From assembly GCA_003520365.1 (NCBI GenBank), contig DOUW01000351.1, positions 2,031 through 11,245 of the forward strand: a DNA stretch of 9,215 nucleotides, read 5' to 3'. Each line of letters starts with the position of its first letter. The first letter of the stretch is position 1. Origin of the DNA: Massilia sp. (GTDB lineage: Bacteria > Pseudomonadota > Gammaproteobacteria > Burkholderiales > Burkholderiaceae_D). The notes beneath the pieces are model-generated. The model was not told the origin of the DNA, did not search any database, and was given only the letters and a program-made list of their open reading frames with translations. Made by a program: the position numbers and the translations under genes. Shown here in pieces: positions 1 to 5,015 of this stretch.

Positions 1-250
1 TATCGAGCACCCATTCCTGGCGCCAGTCGCGGCTGCCGATCTTGAAGCCATGGTTGCCGGGACCGATCAGCACCTCGGCGGCATAGACGCCGTCGCCCTG
101 GTACTGGAGCCGGTGCTCGGTGCCCCAGCCGTTGAAGCCGCCGCGGACAAAGAAGTCCTGGAGCAGCGGGCCGGGATCCGCCGAGGTAGCAACGGCAGCA
201 GCCGCGCTGGTGAAGAAGGCTGCGCCCAGCAGCCATTGGGATGACGACAT
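1..250 (-). CDS. Exported protein with starch-binding-like N-terminal domain (partial; probable amylase/pullulanase)
   Basis: Only the first 83 residues are in the window; the gene runs off the left edge. Residues 1-24 form a hydrophobic, Ala-rich leader (WLLGAAFF then an AAA run) that looks like a signal peptide, although its start lacks the usual Lys/Arg. Residues 34-43 read FVRGGFNGWG and residues 65-76 read GNHGFKIGSRDW. This pattern is typical of the small beta-sandwich glucan-binding modules at the front of pullulanases and some bacterial alpha-amylases. The ATG at 250 is chosen because AGGAG (plus 256-260) sits five bases before it; an in-frame GTG two codons upstream overlaps that site and is less likely. 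It starts 11 bp after the debranching-enzyme stop, so it is very probably the third gene of the same operon. The catalytic family cannot be decided from this fragment. I infer a starch-active enzyme or binding protein in the periplasm or at the cell surface. Confidence 0.72.
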   Translation of the reverse strand, partial: MSSSQWLLGAAFFTSAAAAVATSADPGPLLQDFFVRGGFNGWGTEHRLQYQGDGVYAAEVLIGPGNHGFKIGSRDWRQEWVLD

Positions 251-255
251 CGGCA

Positions 256-260
256 CTCCT
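256..260 (-). promoter_or_regulatory. Ribosome binding site of the partial starch-binding gene
   Basis: Read on the minus strand this is AGGAG, followed by the five-base spacer TGCCG and then ATG. It lies in the 11-bp gap after the upstream stop codon (262-264). It supports both the chosen start and co-transcription with independent translation initiation. Confidence 0.7.
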
Positions 261-261
261 G

Positions 262-2577
262 TCAGCGGTATTCGTTGCGTTCGACGATGCCGCGCAGGAC
301 ATCCTGGCCGCGCAGCATCGGGAAGTCCTGGCTACGGTAGACCTTCGGCTGCACGAAGTCCAGCTTGCCGATGGTTGCCGCATGCGAGGGGCGCGCGGCC
401 TGCGCCTTCAACGCGCGGCCGTCGAGCAGGGCGCGCCCGCCGGCGATCGCCAGCGTCGCCGCCTTGCCCGGAGCCAGGGTGAAGGCGACCTGCGAGCGGC
501 TCTTGTCCGGGTTCAAATAGATCATCCGCAGCGTGCGCGCGGTCTTGCCGCGCAGGGTGAAGGTCCAGCGTTCGCCATCCCTGGTGCGCTCGAAGTCCAC
601 GTCCACGCTTTCGTCGGCGCCGAAGGGCAGGGCCGCGCCGAAATCGCGCCAGCCGGTCGGAATGGCCGGCTCGAACACCAGCGTGTTGGCAAGCAGGTCG
701 GGCCGGAAGCCGACGTAGTCCTGGTAGGCGTTGCGCGCGTACTCTGCCACGCTCCAGGACTGGGCGAAGGTGCCGGTCGGGGTCAGGCTGCCGTCCTCGC
801 GCGGCAGGGCGTCGAGGTTTTCGCTCATGCTGCCCAGCGTCCCCAGGCCAAGGATCTGGGCGCCCAGGTTCTGCGTCAGCGGCCAGCTCAAATCCTGGTA
901 GCCGAAGCGGTTCAGGGCGGTCACCGTGAAGCCGGCGTTCCAGCCCCAGATGGTGCCGTTGTGGTAGGCCGCGTCCTTGTGGTGGAAGGCCGGGTTCTCG
1001 TGGCGCGGGTGGAAGTAGACGTCGTCCTGGGCCAGCGAGGCGATGCCGTAGGGGTAGAGCAGGCCAGATACGGCATTCTTCGTCACCTTGGCCTGCACCT
1101 CGCCCGGCACGAAGTCGTCGAAGGGAATCGAGGCCAGCATCAGCTGGTTCGGGCGCAGCTTGGTGTCGCGGCTGCCGTCGGCACGCAGGCGGTCGGCCAT
1201 GGTCTTGCCATCCCAGAAGCGGCGCAGGAAGCTGGCCTGCACCTTGGCCGCCAGCGTCGACCATTCGCGGGCGCGGGCATGGTCGCCGGCCTGGCTGGCC
1301 AGCATGGCGCCGGACTGCAGCGCGGTGTACCACAGGGCCTGGATCTCGACCGCGTGCGGGCCGCGGTCCGACCAGGGTTGGTGAAGCGGGTTCTCGACGC
1401 GCGCGTCCATCCAGGTGTCGGACGCCGCATGGCGCAGCAGGCCGTCCGGGTCCATGTAGTTGGCGACCGCGCCCTCGAAGTAGGGCACGGCGAGCTTGTA
1501 CATCTCGGCGGCGAAGGCGCGGTCGCCCGTGTAGCGGATGGTCTCGATCGCCTCGCGCAGCATCCAGGGCGTGCCGTCCACCGTGTTGTAGATGATCTCG
1601 GAGGGCGAGACGCGGTTCGGGATGCGTCCGTAATCCTTGTCGCGCGGCGCGCGCAGGTTCTGGTAGCGCGCGAAGTTGGCCAGCACAGCCTTGGCGGATG
1701 CGAAGTCGCCCGCCACCAGCAGCGTGCCGGGCAGGGCGATGAAGGTGTCGCGGCCCCAGTTCTCGCGGAACCAGGGCAGGCCGGCCCACATGCCGGTGCC
1801 GTATTCCTCGACCACGAACATGCGCGCCGAGGCCTTGGCCCAGTTCAGCGCCTTGTTGTACGCAAGATCGCTGGTGGCCAGGTAGCTGCGCGTCAGCGCC
1901 TCGTACGTCACCCGGCGCTCGGCGGCGAACGCATCGCCCTGCGCCAGCGTGCGTGCGCGTGCGGCTGCTTCGGCGGCGGTGGCGCCGAAGGCGGCGATCA
2001 CGGTGAACGATGTCGCGGGCGCCTTTGTCGCCAGCGTCAGGTCTTCGCGCAGGATGAACGGCCGGTCGGCGGCGAGCGCCATGAACATGGCCGCGCCCTT
2101 GCCGGGCGCCACGGTGACGATGCCGTCGGCCTGGGTCACGCCGCCTGCCGTCTTGAGCAGGGGGCGCAGGGCCAGCGTCGCGTCCTTCGCACTGGTCACG
2201 CGCAGCGCGAGCGCCTGCTGCTTCGAGAGCAGCGCCAGCTCCTCGCGCGCGCCGTTGGCGTAGCGCACGCGGTGGCCCCAGGGCAGCACCTCTTCGCTCC
2301 CGCCGCTGCGGTCGTTCTGCACGCCGTCGGCGAAGCTCATGTAGTTGTGGAAGACGGTGCCGCTCTTGAAGACGTAGCCTTCGCCCTTGTCGTAGCTGTG
2401 GGTGAAGGCCTCGAAATAGCCGGCCAGGTTGTCGCCGGCGACGAAGCGCGCCTGCTGGCCGGGTTGCGCATGGATCGCCATGGCGTCGAAGAAGGCGTCG
2501 ATGCCGGGCTTTTCGACCGCCTGTGCGGCGCTGAAGACGAGAGCGAGCGAGAGTGCGAGTACGGAGATTTTCATCAT
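262..2577 (-). CDS. Secreted glycogen/starch debranching-type amylo-alpha-1,6-glucosidase
   Basis: This 771-residue protein begins with a clear signal peptide (MMKISVLALSLALVFSAAQA, cleavage probably after residue 20), so it is exported. Residues about 21-235 look like an N-terminal beta-rich domain. Residues about 236-620 carry the hallmarks of the (alpha/alpha)6-barrel C-terminal domain of glycogen debranching enzymes (GDE_C/GH133-like): WGRDTFIALPG at 274-284, YNTVDGTPW at 330-338, DTWMDAR at 387-393, RPNQLM at 475-480, YHNGTIWGWNAG at 538-549, GSMSENLD at 582-589 and AQSWSVAEYAR at 605-615. Residues about 635-771 form a further, probably beta-sandwich, tail. The expected role is hydrolysis of alpha-1,6-linked glucose at branch points. 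There is no GH13 transferase half as in eukaryotic debranching enzymes. The start overlaps the GH13 stop as ATGA (2574-2577), indicating translational coupling; the second Met (2572-2574) is an alternative start. Exact linkage specificity is inferred, and a general exo-glucosidase is possible. Confidence 0.85.
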   Translation of the reverse strand: MMKISVLALSLALVFSAAQAVEKPGIDAFFDAMAIHAQPGQQARFVAGDNLAGYFEAFTHSYDKGEGYVFKSGTVFHNYMSFADGVQNDRSGGSEEVLPWGHRVRYANGAREELALLSKQQALALRVTSAKDATLALRPLLKTAGGVTQADGIVTVAPGKGAAMFMALAADRPFILREDLTLATKAPATSFTVIAAFGATAAEAAARARTLAQGDAFAAERRVTYEALTRSYLATSDLAYNKALNWAKASARMFVVEEYGTGMWAGLPWFRENWGRDTFIALPGTLLVAGDFASAKAVLANFARYQNLRAPRDKDYGRIPNRVSPSEIIYNTVDGTPWMLREAIETIRYTGDRAFAAEMYKLAVPYFEGAVANYMDPDGLLRHAASDTWMDARVENPLHQPWSDRGPHAVEIQALWYTALQSGAMLASQAGDHARAREWSTLAAKVQASFLRRFWDGKTMADRLRADGSRDTKLRPNQLMLASIPFDDFVPGEVQAKVTKNAVSGLLYPYGIASLAQDDVYFHPRHENPAFHHKDAAYHNGTIWGWNAGFTVTALNRFGYQDLSWPLTQNLGAQILGLGTLGSMSENLDALPREDGSLTPTGTFAQSWSVAEYARNAYQDYVGFRPDLLANTLVFEPAIPTGWRDFGAALPFGADESVDVDFERTRDGERWTFTLRGKTARTLRMIYLNPDKSRSQVAFTLAPGKAATLAIAGGRALLDGRALKAQAARPSHAATIGKLDFVQPKVYRSQDFPMLRGQDVLRGIVERNEYR

Positions 2578-4427
2578 GCCCCCGGCAGTTCGATGACGAC
2601 GACCGACTTCGGCGCCAGGCGCAGTTCGCGGCCCAGGTCGAAGTGCTGCCCGCTCAGGACATCGACGCCGCCAGGCGCCCCCTTGAGCATCTCCTGGAAA
2701 CGCGCGGTCGGCAGGGTCATCGGTTTTTCGTTGTTGTTCATGGCGATCATGATGCGTTTGTCTTGGTTATATCGGAAGTACACCCAGGTGTTCCGTTCGG
2801 GGCCGAAATGCATCAGGCGCCCGCTGTGGATGACCGGTTCGTTCTTGCGCCAGTTGGCAAGCTTGCGCACCAGGTCCTGCGCCGCGCGCTGCTGGCTGGT
2901 GAGGCCAGCGCCGCTGAAGGCATTTACCTTGTCGCCCGCCCAGCCGCCGGGGAAGTCGCGGCGGTAACTGGCGTCGTCGCGGCCTTTCACCGTGCTGGTC
3001 ATCAGGATCTCGTCGCCAGTGTAGAACTGCGGGATGCGCGGCATCGTCATCAGGAACACCAAATTCATGCGCCAGCGCGCGAAGTCTTCGCCGACGGCGC
3101 TGAACATGCGCGCCATGTCGTGGTTGCCGCCGAACAGCACCAGGTTCCCGGGTTCCGGGTACAGGTAGTCGAGCGAGAGCGTCTCGTAGACCTCGTTCAG
3201 GCTGTTCTCCTCGCCGGTCTTCGAGAGCGCATTGCGCATCGCATCGACCAGCGGAAAGTCCATCAGGCTGGGCAGGTGGCTGGTGTAGCCGTCGAAGTTG
3301 GCCTTCCCGCGCTGCCAGCGCGCCACGACGGGAACGCGCACGCTCCATTCCTCGCCCACCATGTTCAGGCGCGGGTACTCGGCCATCAGGCGCCTGGTGT
3401 ACTCGGTCAGGAAGGCGCCGTCGGAATAGCCGTAGGTGTCGATGCGCAGGCCGGACAGGCCGGCGTATTCGATCCACCAGATGTTGTTCTGGATGAGGTA
3501 GTTGGCGACCAGCGGATTGGTCTGGTTCAGGTCCGGCATGCCTTCGACGAACCAGCCTCTGGTGAAGTTGTCGCTGTCGGCCTGCGAGGCATACGGGTCC
3601 TGCACCGCGACGCGGTGATGCTGGGTCGGGATGAACTTGCCGCCGTAGTTGATCCAGTCCGGCGTCGGCAAATCCTTCATCCACCAGTGGTGCTTGCCGA
3701 TGTGGGACAGCACCACGTCCTGGATCAGGCCCACGCCGCGCTGCTTCGCTTCGCGGGAGAGGCGCACGAAGTCCTCGTTGCTGCCGTAGCGCGGGTCGAT
3801 CCTGTAATGGTTGGTGGCGGCGTAGCCGTGATACGAGTACGCCGGGGAGTCGTTCTCGACCAGGGGCGTCGGCCACAGCTGGGTGAAGCCCAGGCCGGCG
3901 ATGTAGTCGAGGTGGTCGATGGCGCCCTGGATGTCGCCGCCATGGCGCCTGCCCCCGTGCCTGCGGCCGGCCTGTTCGCGCATGCCGGCCACGTTGTCGT
4001 TCGCAGGAATGCCGTTGGCGAAGCGGTCCGGCATGATCTGGTAGATGGCGTCGCCCGGCCCGAAGCCCTGACGCTGCGCCGAGCCCGGTTCGCGCGCCAG
4101 CAGCCGGTAGCGATAGCGCTCGCTGCGGCCGTCGCCCTTGAACACGATGTCGAAGTCGCCCGGCTGCGCCTCGGGCCCGATCTCGAGGTCGACGAACAGG
4201 TAGTTCGCATTCGGCACCCGGGTGGTCGAGACCAGGCGCACGCCCGGGTAGTCGAGCGCCGCTTCCATGCGGCCGATGTCCTTGCCATGGACCATCAACT
4301 GCAGGCCCTTGTGTTGCATGCCGGCCCACCAGAACGGCGGTTCCATGTGTTCGATGGCGGTCGGCGTGGCGGCAAAGGCGCCGGCGCAGCTGGCGGCAAG
4401 GAAAAGTGTTGCAAAAGAACGTCTCAT
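2574..4427 (-). CDS. Secreted GH13 cyclomaltodextrinase/neopullulanase (SusA-like)
   Basis: This 617-residue GH13 enzyme hydrolyses alpha-1,4 (and probably some alpha-1,6) bonds in cyclodextrins, pullulan or maltodextrins. A signal peptide spans residues 1-19 or 20 (MRRSFATLFLAASCAGAFA). The AASC sequence is a poor lipobox, so a lipoprotein is possible but less likely. Residues about 22-110 match the beta-sandwich N-domain of the cyclomaltodextrinase group. The (beta/alpha)8 barrel follows: AIYQIMPDRFANG at 127-139, region I DVVLSH at 237-242, region II GLRID with nucleophile D330, region III VGEEW with acid/base E359, and region IV GGNHD with transition-state stabiliser D437. Residues about 530-617 form the C-terminal beta domain. 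Region I has Ser241 where most GH13 enzymes have Asn. It is the first gene of the minus-strand operon, starting about 590 bp from the divergent TonB receptor. The start is set by the signal peptide; only a weak SD (GAGA) precedes it. Confidence 0.92.
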   Translation of the reverse strand: MRRSFATLFLAASCAGAFAATPTAIEHMEPPFWWAGMQHKGLQLMVHGKDIGRMEAALDYPGVRLVSTTRVPNANYLFVDLEIGPEAQPGDFDIVFKGDGRSERYRYRLLAREPGSAQRQGFGPGDAIYQIMPDRFANGIPANDNVAGMREQAGRRHGGRRHGGDIQGAIDHLDYIAGLGFTQLWPTPLVENDSPAYSYHGYAATNHYRIDPRYGSNEDFVRLSREAKQRGVGLIQDVVLSHIGKHHWWMKDLPTPDWINYGGKFIPTQHHRVAVQDPYASQADSDNFTRGWFVEGMPDLNQTNPLVANYLIQNNIWWIEYAGLSGLRIDTYGYSDGAFLTEYTRRLMAEYPRLNMVGEEWSVRVPVVARWQRGKANFDGYTSHLPSLMDFPLVDAMRNALSKTGEENSLNEVYETLSLDYLYPEPGNLVLFGGNHDMARMFSAVGEDFARWRMNLVFLMTMPRIPQFYTGDEILMTSTVKGRDDASYRRDFPGGWAGDKVNAFSGAGLTSQQRAAQDLVRKLANWRKNEPVIHSGRLMHFGPERNTWVYFRYNQDKRIMIAMNNNEKPMTLPTARFQEMLKGAPGGVDVLSGQHFDLGRELRLAPKSVVVIELPGA

Positions 4428-4479
4428 GGCGGTCTCGGCGAGAAATGGAGGGCTGCGCAGAACGCAGGAGGGCGGGAGA

Positions 4480-4494
4480 GGTAGTTTCGCTACA
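4480..4494 (-). promoter_or_regulatory. Candidate operator 1 (GH13 operon side)
   Basis: The minus strand reads TGTAGCGAAACTACC. It has GTAG/CTAC half-sites and shares TGTA-N6-CTA with four other sites in this gap. It lies about 53 bp upstream of the GH13 start and abuts a possible minus-strand -10 (TAATAT, 4494-4499). That placement would suit repression of the operon. The regulator is unknown. Confidence 0.5.
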
Positions 4495-4590
4495 TATTAT
4501 TTAGCCGATCGCGTCAGGCGCGTCCGGTTGTCTCTCTATTATGGAGGGAAGCATACTATAGCGCTGCCCAAGCGACAACGCGGACGAGTT

Positions 4591-4605
4591 GCTAGTTTAA
4601 GTACA
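4591..4605 (-). promoter_or_regulatory. Candidate operator 2
   Basis: The minus strand reads TGTACTTAAACTAGC, a 13-of-14 match to the core of the site at 4900-4914. It is less symmetric than the site at 4770. It lies in the probable upstream region or leader of the GH13 operon. Confidence 0.4.
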
Positions 4606-4710
4606 TACGACCGTGCTCGCGATTGTCGGGAAGTGCATTCCCGGACAGGTGCCAGGCAGTCCTGCCGCGGCCGGGATCATGTCCCGTTACCTTTTCAGCT
4701 ATAAAAACCA

Positions 4711-4738
4711 GATAAAAAACGCACCAGGCTGGTGCGTT
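4711..4738 (-). terminator. Orphan minus-strand intrinsic terminator
   Basis: On the minus strand a perfect 9-bp stem (AACGCACCA pairing with TGGTGCGTT, 3-nt loop) is followed directly by a run of six T (plus A-run 4714-4719). This is a textbook rho-independent terminator for leftward transcription. No gene precedes it on that strand: the only thing upstream is the divergent control region and the receptor gene on the other strand. It could be an attenuator in a long leader of the GH13 operon, the end of a small RNA starting in 4740-4900, or an insulator against antisense transcription. Confidence 0.65.
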
Positions 4739-4769
4739 CCTGCACTCACTTGGTGAAAAGTAAGCAGTT

Positions 4770-4784
4770 TGTAGTCCGACTACA
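4770..4784. promoter_or_regulatory. Candidate operator 3 (perfect palindrome)
   Basis: TGTAGTCCGACTACA is a perfect palindrome with 7-bp arms around a central C. It is the most symmetric member of the five-site family. Its centre is 33 bp, about three helical turns, from operator 4. The size and symmetry suit a dimeric helix-turn-helix regulator. Confidence 0.6.
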
Positions 4785-4802
4785 CCCGTGCATACGGTGT
4801 TC

Positions 4803-4817
4803 TGTAGCCCGAATACA
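4803..4817 (-). promoter_or_regulatory. Candidate operator 4
   Basis: The plus strand reads TGTAGCCCGAATACA, matching operator 3 at 13 of 15 positions with the outer TGTA/TACA arms intact. It lies on the same helical face as operator 3 and about 190 bp upstream of the receptor start. Confidence 0.55.
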
Positions 4818-4888
4818 ACGTTCTTCGTTTTTCATTCTATACAATAGGAAGAAAGGCTGCGGTTCGCCGTAGTGTCAAGCAACTCCCG

Positions 4889-4916
4889 TTGACAGTGCAT
4901 CTAGTTTTAGTACAGA
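4889..4916 (+). promoter_or_regulatory. Putative sigma70 promoter of the TonB receptor gene
   Basis: A perfect -35 TTGACA (4889-4894) is followed after 16 bp by TACAGA (4911-4916), a poor -10. It would give a leader of roughly 90 nt. Operator 5 (4900-4914) lies across the spacer and -10, consistent with regulated initiation. A second TTGACA at 4921-4926 has no -10 at a suitable distance. An upstream alternative -10, TATACAAT (4838-4845), lacks a good -35. Confidence 0.4.
4900..4914 (-). promoter_or_regulatory. Candidate operator 5 (receptor promoter side)
   Basis: The minus strand reads TGTACTAAAACTAGA and shares the TGTA-N6-CTA core of the family. It overlaps the putative receptor promoter between the -35 and -10. 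It lies between two copies of CGTTGACAG at 4887-4895 and 4919-4927. Confidence 0.5.
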
Positions 4917-4927
4917 ATCGTTGACAG

Positions 4928-4946
4928 AACGTCTAAAAAAGACGTT
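4928..4946 (+). promoter_or_regulatory. Stem-loop in the receptor mRNA leader
   Basis: AACGTC and GACGTT form a perfect 6-bp inverted repeat around the 7-nt loop TAAAAAA. It lies 70 bp before the receptor start and downstream of the putative promoter, so it would sit in the 5' UTR. It could affect mRNA stability or be another protein site; no function is shown. Confidence 0.35.
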
Positions 4947-5005
4947 GGTTTGGATCCCGTGCCGTGGCTCTGAAGCTGTTTCCGGGAAATTATGTAGTTC
5001 TGACT

Positions 5006-5011
5006 GAGGGG
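5006..5011 (+). promoter_or_regulatory. Ribosome binding site of the TonB receptor gene
   Basis: GAGGGG ends four bases before the ATG at 5016. It fixes this start, which gives a complete signal peptide. Confidence 0.7.
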
Positions 5012-5015
5012 ACAA

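Larger units (their letters stand above)
4428..5015. promoter_or_regulatory. Divergent regulatory region between GH13 operon and TonB receptor
   Basis: This 588-bp gap has no convincing gene and is more AT-rich than its surroundings. It must hold the promoters for both divergent units. It contains five related 15-bp sites (starting at 4480, 4591, 4770, 4803 and 4900), a sigma70-like promoter (4889-4916), a leader stem-loop (4928-4946) and a minus-strand intrinsic terminator (4711-4738). Smaller inverted repeats are CGGGAA/TTCCCG with a 5-nt loop (4627-4643) and GGCAG/CTGCC (4655-4666). Possible minus-strand -10 elements are TAATAT (4494-4499), CATAAT (4538-4543) and TATAGT (4555-4560). None has a good -35, so the operon's start site is not assigned. 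Confidence 0.75.

Noticed and set aside
241..2967. A 908-codon open frame on the plus strand opposite the debranching and GH13 genes
   Set aside because: Its product is low-complexity (Val/Gln/Arg/Gly/Ala-rich) with no recognisable domain. It arises from G/C-biased third positions of the real genes on the other strand.
3930..3965. RRHGG occurring twice in a row in the GH13 protein (residues 156-164), suggesting a tandem duplication
   Set aside because: The two copies differ at the DNA level and the distance between flanking conserved motifs looks normal, so substitution is as likely as duplication.
2553..4484. A 643-codon plus-strand open frame opposite the GH13 gene
   Set aside because: The minus-strand frame carries all GH13 motifs. 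The opposite frame has composition typical of antisense shadows.
4267..4704. A 145-codon plus-strand frame entering the intergenic region
   Set aside because: It starts inside the GH13 gene on the opposite strand, has no SD and shows no domain; the intergenic part is better explained as regulatory DNA.
4480..4914. The five repeated sites as a CRISPR array or mobile-element ends
   Set aside because: The units are 15 bp, degenerate, irregularly spaced (111, 179, 33 and 97 bp) and partly palindromic, which fits operators. There is no transposase or target duplication.
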